64,000 nt of DNA from Eubacteriales bacterium (GCA_030533405.1 JAUNJF010000003.1:13204-77203); one strand, 5' to 3'; counted from the first letter of the stretch, positions 6,056 to 15,685 are shown. Numbers and translations: made by a program. The notes: a model not told the origin generated them from the sequence alone.

Positions 6056-8200
6056 TTATTTATCTGTTTTTGAACTACTCATAACAGGCTCAAAAATACG
6101 ACTCTTATGTTCTTCCTTTTCCCTTGCCTTACTCTCTAGTGCCTGCTTGCAAAATTCATCCTGCGCTGCTATCTTATTGAGTCCGCGAAGATCCTGTTTT
6201 GCATACTCTCTACCATTTGGTTGTAATATATGCGCCTTCAAGGTATCACTTAACTGCAGGTTCAAAATAGAAATCACTTCTGCTTTTAAGCGTTCATCCT
6301 CAACCGGAAATGTAATCTCTACACGTTTATCCAAATTACGTGGCATCCAATCTGCACTTCCCATATAAACATCTTCAAAACCATCATTATAGAAGTAAAA
6401 AATTCTAGAATGCTCTAAGAAATTACCAACAATGGAACGCACCTGAATATTTTCAGATATTCCTGGAATTCCTGTTTTCAAACAACAAATTCCACGAATG
6501 ATTAATTCAATCTTTACGCCCGCTGCACTGGCTTTGTAGAGTGCCTCAATAATCATCGGATCACAAAGGGAATTCATTTTTGCAACAATTCTTGCTTCTT
6601 TTCCTTTCTTTGCATTTTCTTCTTCACGATGAATCAGCATCAGGAATCGATCCTTTAACCAAATTGGTGCAACCATTAATTTGTTCCAAACAGGCGGTTC
6701 TGAATAACCTGAAAGCATATTAAAGACAGCTGTTGCATCTTCACCAATCGCATCATTACAGGTTAACAATCCCATATCTGTGTATAACTTTGCTGTTACA
6801 TCATTATAATTACCTGTTCCTAAATGCACATATCGCTTGATACCATCCTCTTCCTTTCGCACAACCAGTGCAATCTTAGAATGTGTCTTCAAACCAACCA
6901 ATCCATATATAACATGACAGCCCGCTTTCTCAAGCATCTTTGCCCATCCAATATTATTCTCTTCATCAAATCTTGCTTTTAACTCTACAAGTACTGTGAC
7001 CTGTTTTCCATTTTCAGCAGCTCTTGCCAACGATGCAACGATTGGAGAATTACCACTTACACGATAAAGTGTTTGTTTAATTGCCAATACATTTTTATCA
7101 TTTGCAGCCTGCGAAATAAAATCAACAACTGGCGTAAACTCATAATATGGATGATGTAACAAAATATCACGTTCACGAATCTGCTCAAAGATTCCACGTT
7201 CTCTATCATATCCTGGAACCTTTTGTGGAATAAATTTCGGAATTTTATATGCATCAAATCCATCGATACCGTATGCCTTCATCAAAAATGTAAGATCCAA
7301 TGGACCATTAATCTTATAAAGATAATTTTCGTCCACATTAAGCTGTTCCATTAATTTTTTCTGCAAACGTTTATCCATTGTATCTGCGATTTCTAGTCGA
7401 ATTACTTCGCCCCACTGACGCTTTTTAATCTGTTTTTCAATTTCCTTTAATAAATCAGCAGCATCATCCTCGTCAATTGTAAGGTCTGCGTTTCTCATGA
7501 CACGATATGGATGCGCACTTAAAATTTTATAATTCAAAAACAGTTTATCCAAATTACGTTCAATAACTTCCTCTAACAAAATAATTGCAGTCTCATTCTC
7601 AACTTCCGATGGAATCTGCACAATTCGAGCTAAAACACTTGGTACTTGCACAGTTGCAATATCTACAACATCCGCTTTCTTTTTATCCTGGATCAAAGCA
7701 CCAATATTTAAAGATTTATTCTGAATCAAAGGAAATGGGCGAGATGAATCCACTGCCATTGGTGTCAAAACAGGATAAACATCTCTCATAAAATATTCAT
7801 CCACAAACTTTGCCTGCTGTTCTGTTAAATCTTCATGATGCTCTACTAACTTTAATCCCGCTTTTTCAAGCAATGGCAATAAAGAACGATTCAGTGTTCG
7901 ATACTGTTCTCCCATAAATGCTTTCGCCTCTGGAACAATTTCATTTAATTGCTCTTTGGGTGTCATACCAGCAATATCTGGTTTTGTGTAATCTGCATGC
8001 ACCATATCAATTAATGAAGCAATACGAATCATGAAAAATTCATCCAAATTAGACGCTGTAATGCTCAAAAATTTCATTCGTTCAAATAAAGGAATCGACT
8101 TATCTTTCGCCTCTGCCAAAATTCGCTTATTAAACTGTAACCATGATAATTCCCTATTTTCCAAATACTCCGGTTTTAAATATTTACTCTTCTCCTTCAT
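6056..8200 (-). CDS. ppk1: Polyphosphate kinase 1
   Basis: 714 residues, the full PPK1 length. It polymerises the gamma-phosphate of ATP into inorganic polyphosphate, reversibly. The N-domain begins NRELSWLQFNKRILAEAKD and ITASNLDEFFMIRI. The catalytic region has GLKTHSKIALVVRKE with the autophosphorylated His, then VHLGTGNYND. The second phospholipase-D-like half follows to residue 690. The ribosome binding site GGAG lies inside the last codons of ppx, and the gap is only 3 nt, so the two genes form an operon that makes and breaks the same polymer. Confidence 0.97.
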   Translation of the reverse strand: MKEKSKYLKPEYLENRELSWLQFNKRILAEAKDKSIPLFERMKFLSITASNLDEFFMIRIASLIDMVHADYTKPDIAGMTPKEQLNEIVPEAKAFMGEQYRTLNRSLLPLLEKAGLKLVEHHEDLTEQQAKFVDEYFMRDVYPVLTPMAVDSSRPFPLIQNKSLNIGALIQDKKKADVVDIATVQVPSVLARIVQIPSEVENETAIILLEEVIERNLDKLFLNYKILSAHPYRVMRNADLTIDEDDAADLLKEIEKQIKKRQWGEVIRLEIADTMDKRLQKKLMEQLNVDENYLYKINGPLDLTFLMKAYGIDGFDAYKIPKFIPQKVPGYDRERGIFEQIRERDILLHHPYYEFTPVVDFISQAANDKNVLAIKQTLYRVSGNSPIVASLARAAENGKQVTVLVELKARFDEENNIGWAKMLEKAGCHVIYGLVGLKTHSKIALVVRKEEDGIKRYVHLGTGNYNDVTAKLYTDMGLLTCNDAIGEDATAVFNMLSGYSEPPVWNKLMVAPIWLKDRFLMLIHREEENAKKGKEARIVAKMNSLCDPMIIEALYKASAAGVKIELIIRGICCLKTGIPGISENIQVRSIVGNFLEHSRIFYFYNDGFEDVYMGSADWMPRNLDKRVEITFPVEDERLKAEVISILNLQLSDTLKAHILQPNGREYAKQDLRGLNKIAAQDEFCKQALESKAREKEEHKSRIFEPVMSSSKTDK

Positions 8201-8203
8201 CTG

Positions 8204-9739
8204 CTACACACTCCTTTTCTGCTTCATCATTGGTCGTATTCCATATACTTGTAAAAAGAAATCTGCTTTACTATCAAATAATCCCCGCTCCAATGTCAAA
8301 TCTGACAATGTATCAATCGTAATCACCAACTGCTTATCTTTCACTACAATATCATATTCACTTGCTTTTTGTTTGTGTGAACGGTCCATCGCATTGGCAA
8401 CTCTTAAAATTGCCAACAACTTAACAATGGTCATATAATCGCACTCACCGATTTCCGCTCTTAAATTCTCATATGTAGGTAATGATAATGCATTATATTT
8501 TACAATATTTGCAACCTCTTCTCTTTGCTTATGCGAAAGTCCCATAATCTCATTTGACATTATAATCGAATACGAATTTGCCGATGCCCCATTCATATTA
8601 ATAAACTTTCCACAATCATGTAAGGTTGCTGCAATCTCCAATTGCATACGTTCATTCGGTCCTAGACCATGAATTTTCTTCGTCTTATCAAAAATCTGAC
8701 AGGCAATTTTCGTTACATTTACATTATGCCCCTTGTTACAACGATATCGTTTTGCCATTTGACGTACAATAGAACGAATATCTTCATCAAAATCATGTTC
8801 TACTGTTATACCTTTCGTTCGCAACAACTCATCTACGATAATACCATCACACAAATCCACCTTCGGTGTCCAAATCGTATCCGCCTTTGATTTCTGCAAG
8901 AAAATACGGTAAATCATAGCCGCTGGCAACAATAATGTCGCTCTCTCATATGGTATTTTATATTCTAACGCCAAGTCTACAGGATTCTTCGTAATGATTT
9001 CTTCAATTACATGCTTTAACTGTTCTTCATTTAATTGATCTGCAACCGTATGTCCTGAAATAATGTGCATCAGATTTTCTATCTCATCACCAATGGCAAT
9101 AATGTTTTTAATAGTCTTATCACCCAAATAAAATGCTGAAAATGTTTCAATTTCATTCTCAACAAACTCGCCAATAACACGCTCCATATGAACAGGACTA
9201 ACCTTTAAATTCTTCAAACGCTCTCTTACACGCAACGCACCAATTGGCATATTTTGTGTTACGCTAAGCTTACCATTATTCATCAAAGAAATCTGAACAC
9301 TTCCGCCTCCGATATCCACAATTGCGGTGTTCTTTTCCGCAACCTGTTTGAAATTCACTCCATTTGCTGCTAAGCCCTTATACATTAAAAATCGTTGTTC
9401 AGAATTGCTCAACACATGAATTTCAATTCCTGTTCGAAGCTTCAACAAATCCAATACCATCATCTTATTCTTTGCTTCACGAATGGCACTTGTTGCATAA
9501 GCCTTGTAATGTTCAACCCCATATTCTTTCATTTTTCTGGAAAATCCGTTTAATATATCACAAAGCTTTTCTACTGATTCCTGCGACACAAACCCCTTTG
9601 CATACGTATCTGAACCCAACGCAATGATGTTACTAACACAATCAATTTGTCTGGATCCCCTTTTTGCAGTAATCTCATAGATTTTCATGGTCACATCTGT
9701 TGAACCAACATCAATCGCTGCAAATGTTTTTACTGCCAT
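8204..9739 (-). CDS. ppx: Exopolyphosphatase / pppGpp phosphatase with HD domain
   Basis: 511 residues. The N-terminal Ppx/GppA ASKHA fold has FAAIDVGSTDVTMKI (phosphate loop 1) and TAIVDIGGGSVQISL (loop 2). The C-terminal region is an HD-type helical domain (EIAATLHDCGKFINMNG). The family releases terminal phosphate from polyphosphate or converts pppGpp to ppGpp; which activity dominates cannot be read from sequence. AGGAGG lies just before the ATG. It precedes ppk1 by 3 nt, supporting a role in polyphosphate turnover. Confidence 0.92.
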   Translation of the reverse strand: MAVKTFAAIDVGSTDVTMKIYEITAKRGSRQIDCVSNIIALGSDTYAKGFVSQESVEKLCDILNGFSRKMKEYGVEHYKAYATSAIREAKNKMMVLDLLKLRTGIEIHVLSNSEQRFLMYKGLAANGVNFKQVAEKNTAIVDIGGGSVQISLMNNGKLSVTQNMPIGALRVRERLKNLKVSPVHMERVIGEFVENEIETFSAFYLGDKTIKNIIAIGDEIENLMHIISGHTVADQLNEEQLKHVIEEIITKNPVDLALEYKIPYERATLLLPAAMIYRIFLQKSKADTIWTPKVDLCDGIIVDELLRTKGITVEHDFDEDIRSIVRQMAKRYRCNKGHNVNVTKIACQIFDKTKKIHGLGPNERMQLEIAATLHDCGKFINMNGASANSYSIIMSNEIMGLSHKQREEVANIVKYNALSLPTYENLRAEIGECDYMTIVKLLAILRVANAMDRSHKQKASEYDIVVKDKQLVITIDTLSDLTLERGLFDSKADFFLQVYGIRPMMKQKRSV

Positions 9740-9791
9740 ACTTCACCCTCCTGTTCCACAAATTACCTTCTTAAAATAACTTCCCCATATA

Positions 9792-10931
9792 TTATGATAC
9801 AAAGCAGCCAAGAATTCGGAAATCTTCCGTCTCTGCCATAATCCCCTTTAAGGCATTCTTTACTGCCGAATCACTCAAATTGCCTTCAAAATCTACAAAG
9901 AAACAATACTCCCATTGTCTTCCTGTCAGCGGAATCGATTCGATACTCGTCATATTCACATTATTAAAGATAAAATGTGCCAAAATGTTATATAACGTAC
10001 CCGACTGATGTGGAAGTGCAAAAGAAATACTTACCTTATTTGCAGATTCTACATATTCGCGCTTCTTTGACACAATCACAAAACGTGTCGTATTGTCATC
10101 CGATACATTTAATTTCGGATTCAAAATCTCTAATCCATACAATTTTGCTGCTCTTGCACTGGCAATTGCAACCTTTGAGGTATCGCCCTCTTCCTTAACT
10201 TTCTTTGCACTGGCAGCTGTATTATTCATGCTGACCTCATGCCAGCCCTTGTCATCCAAATAATCTTTCGCCTGCATTAGTCCCTGTGGATGCGAGTATA
10301 CCGTTGTTACCTCTGATAAATTTGTTCCAGGAATTCCCAACAAACACTGATTCACCTGTACCTTTTGCTCACCAACAATCGATAAGGCATTGCGATCCAA
10401 CAAATCATAAATACCACTTACAAATCCCGCCGTAGAATTCTCAATTGGTAACACACCATAATCGACCTCTCCTGATGCTACCATACTTGTAACATCTCTA
10501 AATTCCTTCACTGCAACGGTCTGAATCTCTTCTCCAAAATAATCAATCATAGCCATTTCTGCAAATGCCCCCGGAACCCCTGCATAGGCAACCTTTGTAT
10601 CCGCAGTAATGTCAAGCGCTTCTTTCTTTTCAAACATACCATCAATTACATGATCCTGATCACCAATTACACTATACTGATAACGTCTTGACACAGACAT
10701 AATCTGCAAGAAAAGCTCCTGCACACTTTTTGCATTGAACTCCGTACTTGCAATAGTCCCCAGCTTCTCTAACTTTTCTAACTCTCTTTGTCTATCATAA
10801 ATCGGCTTACCTGTAGACATCTTATACTTTGCTACCTCTAAAGCCAAATCCATTCTCTTTTCAATCAATTCAACAATCTGCTGATCTACTTTATCAATTT
10901 CCTGTCTTGTTACACTTAAATCCTGTACCAT
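9792..10931 (-). CDS. pheA: Bifunctional chorismate mutase / prephenate dehydratase
   Basis: 379 residues from the ATG with AAGGAG 6 nt upstream. An upstream in-frame start at 10985 lacks such a site and would run into a repeat. Residues about 1-85 are an AroQ chorismate mutase (VTRQEIDKVDQQIVELIEKRMDLALEVAKYK). Residues about 105-290 are prephenate dehydratase (VAYAGVPGAFAEMAMIDYFG, YGVLPIENSTAG, NNTAASAKKV, TRFVIVSKK). The C-terminal ACT domain (SISFALPHQSGTLYNIL..., with VNMTSIESIPL) is the phenylalanine sensor. Makes phenylpyruvate from chorismate. A MITE-like repeat separates it from folBK. Confidence 0.95.
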   Translation of the reverse strand: MVQDLSVTRQEIDKVDQQIVELIEKRMDLALEVAKYKMSTGKPIYDRQRELEKLEKLGTIASTEFNAKSVQELFLQIMSVSRRYQYSVIGDQDHVIDGMFEKKEALDITADTKVAYAGVPGAFAEMAMIDYFGEEIQTVAVKEFRDVTSMVASGEVDYGVLPIENSTAGFVSGIYDLLDRNALSIVGEQKVQVNQCLLGIPGTNLSEVTTVYSHPQGLMQAKDYLDDKGWHEVSMNNTAASAKKVKEEGDTSKVAIASARAAKLYGLEILNPKLNVSDDNTTRFVIVSKKREYVESANKVSISFALPHQSGTLYNILAHFIFNNVNMTSIESIPLTGRQWEYCFFVDFEGNLSDSAVKNALKGIMAETEDFRILGCFVS

Positions 10932-10964
10932 TTCAAGCTCCTTTTTCTCTCGTTTATATATTTT

Positions 10965-11040
10965 AGGCAATTGTGAAATTCTCAATTATGTAGATTAAAG
11001 TTATATACTATAAGCAACTATCAACCACATAAATTAAGTC
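10965..11040 (-). repeat. MITE-like element, deleted copy 2
   Basis: Begins AGGCAATTGTGAAATTCTC and continues CAATTATGTAGATTAAAG, matching the right arm of the full copy at 55384-55592. It ends AACCACATAAATTAAGTC, matching the complement of the full copy's left arm. It is therefore a derivative of roughly 80 bp that kept both ends and lost the middle. The TAA stop and last codons of folBK lie within its right end. Confidence 0.7.
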
Positions 11041-11849
11041 TCGCACGCATCTAATAATTCTATAATCATTTTCCCACTAATCGGATGCACATAATAAGGC
11101 GCAATCGTTGCAAGTGGTTTTAACACAAATTCGCGCTTTGGAATTTCAATATGCGGAATCAATAAATGTTCCTCCCGAATCACCAGATTATCATAAAATA
11201 ATATATCAATATCCAATGTTCTTGGACCCCAATGAATCAAACGCTCTCTATGTGCTTCTTTTTCAATAGAAAGTACAGTTTCTAATAATTCCTGTGGAGA
11301 TTTTAGTGTTTCAATTTCCAACGCACCATTCAAAAACTTATCCTGCTCCACATTTCCATATGGTTCCGTTTCCAAATAATCAGACGCATTTGTAACCTTG
11401 GTGTCTGATAATGCATTTAGCTGATCGATTGCAAAATCGAGATACCCCTCACGATCGCCCATATTAGAACCAATGGATAGATATGCCTTATGCCATGCAC
11501 GTTTTATTGTCACACCAACGGTATCTACATGCACATGCACAGGTGCCCATGGTTTTTTCACAGAAAGCTCTATTTCCCGAATCTGATCAAATGCCAAAAG
11601 CAAGCTTTCCGCCAACACCTCAGCCAAACGTTCTATCAACATATAACGCTCTGTCTCAACTATTTTTTTTATTTTTTGGCAAACCTGACCATAATCCAAA
11701 GAATCCTTCAAATCATCTGTCATACCTGCTTTTCTTGTATTTAAAAATAGTTTGGCGCTAACAATAAATTTCTGTCCCAAAAAGGCCTCTTCTTCGAATA
11801 CGCCGTGATAGCCGAACAGTTCTAAATTTTCAATTTGAATACAATCCAT
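11034..11849 (-). CDS. folBK: Dihydroneopterin aldolase-HPPK fusion
   Basis: 271 residues if started at the ATG with AAAGG 9 nt upstream; an ATG three codons earlier has no proper spacing. Residues about 1-118 are FolB (IENLELFGYHGVFEEEAFLGQKF, with LDYGQV and ERLAEVLAE). Residues about 120-271 are FolK (KAYLSIGSNMGDREGYLDFAIDQL, WGPRTLDIDILFYD). Together they convert dihydroneopterin to 6-hydroxymethyl-dihydropterin and pyrophosphorylate it, giving the substrate for FolP. Last gene of the folate operon, 13 nt after folP. The final residues (CET) and stop codon fall in the MITE-like repeat, so the native C-terminus may have been altered. Confidence 0.93.
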   Translation of the reverse strand: MDCIQIENLELFGYHGVFEEEAFLGQKFIVSAKLFLNTRKAGMTDDLKDSLDYGQVCQKIKKIVETERYMLIERLAEVLAESLLLAFDQIREIELSVKKPWAPVHVHVDTVGVTIKRAWHKAYLSIGSNMGDREGYLDFAIDQLNALSDTKVTNASDYLETEPYGNVEQDKFLNGALEIETLKSPQELLETVLSIEKEAHRERLIHWGPRTLDIDILFYDNLVIREEHLLIPHIEIPKREFVLKPLATIAPYYVHPISGKMIIELLDACET

Positions 11850-11862
11850 ATGCTTCATCCTT

Positions 11863-12669
11863 TCACGCCTTTAAAATTGCCTCTGTCATTCGAAGCGCGC
11901 GCAAATTTGATTGCACATCATGCACACGAAACATACAGCAGCCAGCCATACGTCCCAATACAGATGTCGCCATCGTACCCTCTTCTCTCTCTGTTACTGG
12001 TAAATCCAGAGTTAATCCTATCATAGACTTTCTCGATGTAGCTAACAATACCGGATATCCTAATTGTTGAATATCCTGTAAATGCTTCATCGCCAATAAA
12101 TTCTGTTCCAAATCCTTCGCAAATCCAATCCCAGGATCTAATATAATACGATCTTTTTGAATTCCCGCTGCTAATGCAATCTCTACACTTTCCTGTAAAT
12201 CCATTACCATATCCTTAACAAAATCATGGTAAACAGGTTCCTTTCTGTTATGCATCAAACAACATGCAACACCTGTATCTGCAACAACCTTTGCCATGGT
12301 TCCATCCCATTTCAATCCCCATATATCATTTAACAAATCGGCGCCAGATGCAATCCCGGCCTTTGCTACTTCAGATTTGTATGTATCAAGTGATATCGGA
12401 ATGTCAAATCTTTTCTTGATTGCCTCAATAATTGGACAAACTCTCTCAATTTCTTCCTCAACTGAAATCTTAATATGATTCGGTCTTGTAGATTCTCCAC
12501 CAACATCAATCAAATCCGCACCATCCGCTATCATCTTTTCCGTCTGCTTCAGTGCATGGTCCATATCATTGAATTTCCCACCATCTGAAAAAGAATCTGG
12601 AGTCACATTCAAAATCCCCATGATATAAAACTTGTTATCCAAATCAAATTCCTTATTTCCTATTATCAT
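11863..12669 (-). CDS. folP: Dihydropteroate synthase
   Basis: 268 residues, a typical TIM-barrel DHPS that joins p-aminobenzoate to hydroxymethyl-dihydropterin pyrophosphate. Signature MGILNVTPDSFSDGGKF is near residue 17, with VGGESTRPNH, DTYKSEVAKAG, and the sulfonamide-site region LLATSRKSMIGLTLDL. Middle of folC-HD-folP-folBK. Confidence 0.96.
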   Translation of the reverse strand: MIIGNKEFDLDNKFYIMGILNVTPDSFSDGGKFNDMDHALKQTEKMIADGADLIDVGGESTRPNHIKISVEEEIERVCPIIEAIKKRFDIPISLDTYKSEVAKAGIASGADLLNDIWGLKWDGTMAKVVADTGVACCLMHNRKEPVYHDFVKDMVMDLQESVEIALAAGIQKDRIILDPGIGFAKDLEQNLLAMKHLQDIQQLGYPVLLATSRKSMIGLTLDLPVTEREEGTMATSVLGRMAGCCMFRVHDVQSNLRALRMTEAILKA

Positions 12670-12702
12670 ACTTGCGCCTCCTGATATATTATGTCAACTT
12701 TT

Positions 12703-13191
12703 TTAGTATCGTATGGTATGATTTCGTTTTTCCTGTGCCCAATAACAATCATCTGCTGCTTCACAGTGATAACATTCCCGACTTATTTTATCCGCCTTGT
12801 AAAATAATAAAGAAAATGAGTCCTGCAGTACATCATCCTGTCTATGTCCGTGTATTGCAGTTAACATAATATCAATTTCTTCTTTTACATAACCACAATC
12901 CTCAAGAACCTGTTTCGCAATCTTTACACTCGCCTCATCATGCGGCGTTCCATTTTCATATTGCTGCACTCTTCCTAAATCATGCAAAAGTGCCGTTCCA
13001 TATATCACGGATTTTGTATATGCAAGACCTTGCTCTAAAACCATAATATATAAAATTCTCGCAACCGAAATCGCATGTTCAAAACCATGTTTGCAAAAAA
13101 TACGATTTCGTTCTAATGCATCTAATCGTTTCTGATAATCCTGAAATAAAGGATGTTCCAATATCTTATTTACTCGTTCCACGATTTCCAC
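12703..13191 (-). CDS. HD-domain hydrolase in folate operon
   Basis: 162 residues with a metal-dependent HD phosphohydrolase fold: His at CKHGFEHAISVAR, the HD pair at ALLHDLGRVQQY, HDEAS, and AIHGHRQDD. The C-terminus carries ADKISRECYHCEAADDCYW, a Cys-x2-Cys-x5-Cys cluster that may bind a further metal. The start is GTG, directly after the TAG stop of folC with no spacer, so it depends on coupled translation. The location between folC and folP suggests a pterin or folate substrate. It could fill the dihydroneopterin-phosphate dephosphorylation step, for which no gene is seen here. Function is inferred, not known. Confidence 0.75.
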   Translation of the reverse strand: MEIVERVNKILEHPLFQDYQKRLDALERNRIFCKHGFEHAISVARILYIMVLEQGLAYTKSVIYGTALLHDLGRVQQYENGTPHDEASVKIAKQVLEDCGYVKEEIDIMLTAIHGHRQDDVLQDSFSLLFYKADKISRECYHCEAADDCYWAQEKRNHTIRY

Positions 13192-14469
13192 CTATTCTGA
13201 CATAGCTAATATTTCTTCAATCTGACCTATATACGATAACGATCCACATGCAATTACAACTGCATTTTCCTGCTTTTGTTTAAAATACTCGTATTGCTGA
13301 TTCGCATATATACATGCCTGCATCAGGGATTCACAACTCGTCACCTGATTGCAAAACGGAATAATTGCCTGTTTTAATTCCGCTGCAGACAGCGCACGAG
13401 GACTGTCTGGTGTAATGGTATAAACACATTCTGCAATCGGACCTAATATACGCATCATCTTTTCATATTCTTTATCCCGTAATACTCCTATTATAAAGAT
13501 AATCTTATAATTTGTAAAATGCTTTTCCACACAATTTACCAAGGCTTTAACTCCATCCACATTATGTGCACCGTCCTTCACCCACAAAGGACTTCTGCTC
13601 ACCACCTGAAATCGACCTTCCCACTTAACCTGCTTTAATGCATCTTTTTTTATCGTCTGATCCAATAACAATTTACATGCAATTGCTGTCACAGCATTAT
13701 AAATCTGATAGGTACCTGCCAACGAGATTTCATATTCTTCCCCGAGATATCGAAAACAACTACCATCCAACGTTTCGGACAATATTTCAATATCTTTTTG
13801 ATCAACCTGCAAAAAAACAGAGTGATGCGAACTAGCACATTCACTTAAAACCCGACTTACACGTTCATCATTCGGATAAGCAATCACCGGACATGTATCA
13901 CGCATAATACCTGCCTTTTCCTGGGCAATCTGTACGACATCCTCTCCCAAAAACTGCATGTGATCTCTGCCAATGGATGCAAATACCGTACATAATGGTT
14001 TTTGTAGCACATTGGTTGCATCCAGGCGACCACCCATACCCGTTTCCAATATCACCAAATCAACATGTTCTTCCACAAAATATAAAAACGCAATTACCGT
14101 TTCTATTTCAAACGCAGTCGGTATATCTTCTCCCAGTGTCCGCATTTCTTCTATAATTGGAGCAACCGTAGATAACATTCTTGCAAAGGTCTCTTCGGAC
14201 ATCCATTCCCCATTAATTTGAAAACGTTCTAAATATCCATGCAATGTGGGGGAAATGTATCTTCCAACCCTTTTTTCTTCTACACGGTACATCATTTCCA
14301 AAAATGAACAAATACTTCCTTTTCCATTCGTTCCAGCAATATGAATCACACGTAATTGATTTTGAGGATTCCCTAATTTTTCTAATAATATCTGAATCGG
14401 ACGAAGACCAAATATACTTCCTCGTTTTCCGACTAATTCCATATAATCTAACGCCTCTTTATATTCCAT
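13192..14469 (-). CDS. folC: Folylpolyglutamate synthase / dihydrofolate synthase
   Basis: 425 residues from the ATG with GGGAG 6 nt upstream; a longer open frame to 14547 has no such site. Mur-ligase fold: P-loop VIHIAGTNGKGSICSFLEMMYR near residue 43, omega-loop region RYISPTLHGYLERFQIN, LVILETGMGGRLDATNVL, and the C-terminal WVKDGAHNVDG. It adds glutamate to dihydropteroate and/or folates. First gene of the folate operon and joined directly to the HD gene. Confidence 0.95.
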   Translation of the reverse strand: MEYKEALDYMELVGKRGSIFGLRPIQILLEKLGNPQNQLRVIHIAGTNGKGSICSFLEMMYRVEEKRVGRYISPTLHGYLERFQINGEWMSEETFARMLSTVAPIIEEMRTLGEDIPTAFEIETVIAFLYFVEEHVDLVILETGMGGRLDATNVLQKPLCTVFASIGRDHMQFLGEDVVQIAQEKAGIMRDTCPVIAYPNDERVSRVLSECASSHHSVFLQVDQKDIEILSETLDGSCFRYLGEEYEISLAGTYQIYNAVTAIACKLLLDQTIKKDALKQVKWEGRFQVVSRSPLWVKDGAHNVDGVKALVNCVEKHFTNYKIIFIIGVLRDKEYEKMMRILGPIAECVYTITPDSPRALSAAELKQAIIPFCNQVTSCESLMQACIYANQQYEYFKQKQENAVVIACGSLSYIGQIEEILAMSE

Positions 14470-14552
14470 GTTTTTCTCCCGTTCTAACTTTGTCACTTTT
14501 ATACTATCATATTTTCCCTGAATGATAAAGCGCAAGAACAACGTCATACAAG

Positions 14553-14646
14553 TTCTAAAATCAAAAAGAAAAAGTCAAAACCCCAAATGGCTACGCCCCT
14601 GTCTTCTTGACAAAGACCTCGTCTTTTAGAATTTTGACTTTCTTTT
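14553..14646 (-). terminator. Long-looped terminator with conserved-looking insert
   Basis: On the minus strand AAAGTCAAAA (just after the deacetylase stop) pairs with TTTTGACTTT followed by a T-rich run. The 50-nt loop contains its own hairpin (GTCTT/AAGAC) and GGGGCGTAGCC. A second pair, TTCTAAAA/TTTTAGAA, would cross the first, so alternative folds are possible. It separates the deacetylase from folC. Confidence 0.55.
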
Positions 14647-15685
14647 ATTCTTCTATAGAATTACACGAAACATGCTGAATCAATGGTGCATTTTCATCAA
14701 TTGGTAAAATCTCATATCCTTCCGTTCGTAGCGTGTCAATCAGCAACTGTAGTGACTCCACTGTTGTGTGCGTTGTCTGCAAATCATGCATTAAAACAAT
14801 CGAATCCTCATTACATTTCACGTCATTCATTATATTATCTACCAATGTCTGTGGTGATAATCCCGATGTCACTGCATCCCCATTTAAGGAGTTCCAATCA
14901 TAATAGTTAATATTATGTTCATTCAAGTAAGCTATATATTCCTGAATTGGCAAAGCAGATACACTGTTTGAGCTTCCTCCCGGAAATCGAAATACTCTTG
15001 TATGCACACCTGTAACATCATAAATCAACTGATCTAGCTTTGTAATCTCTGCCCCAAAGCTATCTAATGATTTATAAAAATCCTGATAGACATGTGTATA
15101 TGAATGCATTCCAATTGTATGCCCTTCATTTACAATTCTCTTATAATAATCATAATATTCTTCATCACGTCCAATTACAAAAAATGTAGCTTTCACATCA
15201 TTTTCTTTCAAAATATCAAGAATCTGTCCTGTATAAATGGAAGGTCCATCATCAAATGTCAAATAAACTCTTCCTTTGTACTCCTTACTTGTCGTAGCAT
15301 CTGTAGCTTGCACATTTGCTTCTTCCACTTTTAAAGACTGTTCTATTTTATGTTTATTCTTTTGCGTTGCCTCTGTGTTTCTAGCACGTTTTGTATCAAC
15401 ATCTGAACTCCCCAGCAAAACTCTTGTGGAATCGGCAAAAAAACCACTATCCGCATTCGGATTACCAAGCAAAGCCTCACGACTCGATCTTAAGGTTAAA
15501 TAATCTTTTCCATTCCGACTTAATACATAATCAACCTGTTTTTCTATTTTGTTGATTTTATACAACAGAAAACAACTAGTTAAAATCGGAAAAATTGTCA
15601 TGACAAGGAACCCGTAAATGATGATTTTTTTGTACATTTCAATTCTGCGACGTCGTTTTAACTCCGCTCTTGTTATCTTCGCCAT
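14645..15685 (-). CDS. Polysaccharide deacetylase, membrane-anchored
   Basis: 346 residues, start chosen at the ATG with AAGG 7 nt upstream. A basic N-terminus (MAKITRAELKRRRRIEMYKK) is followed by one membrane helix (about 20-42), then a linker of about 110 residues with a coiled-coil-like part. A NodB-homology domain (CE4) follows from about residue 135: VYLTFDDGPSIYTGQ (motif 1, catalytic Asp and metal Asp), GHTIGMHSYTH (metal His pair), VFRFPGGSSNS (motif 3), and SIVLMHD near the end. It probably deacetylates peptidoglycan or another N-acetylated surface glycan. Transcribed alone; a terminator follows. Confidence 0.9.
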   Translation of the reverse strand: MAKITRAELKRRRRIEMYKKIIIYGFLVMTIFPILTSCFLLYKINKIEKQVDYVLSRNGKDYLTLRSSREALLGNPNADSGFFADSTRVLLGSSDVDTKRARNTEATQKNKHKIEQSLKVEEANVQATDATTSKEYKGRVYLTFDDGPSIYTGQILDILKENDVKATFFVIGRDEEYYDYYKRIVNEGHTIGMHSYTHVYQDFYKSLDSFGAEITKLDQLIYDVTGVHTRVFRFPGGSSNSVSALPIQEYIAYLNEHNINYYDWNSLNGDAVTSGLSPQTLVDNIMNDVKCNEDSIVLMHDLQTTHTTVESLQLLIDTLRTEGYEILPIDENAPLIQHVSCNSIEE

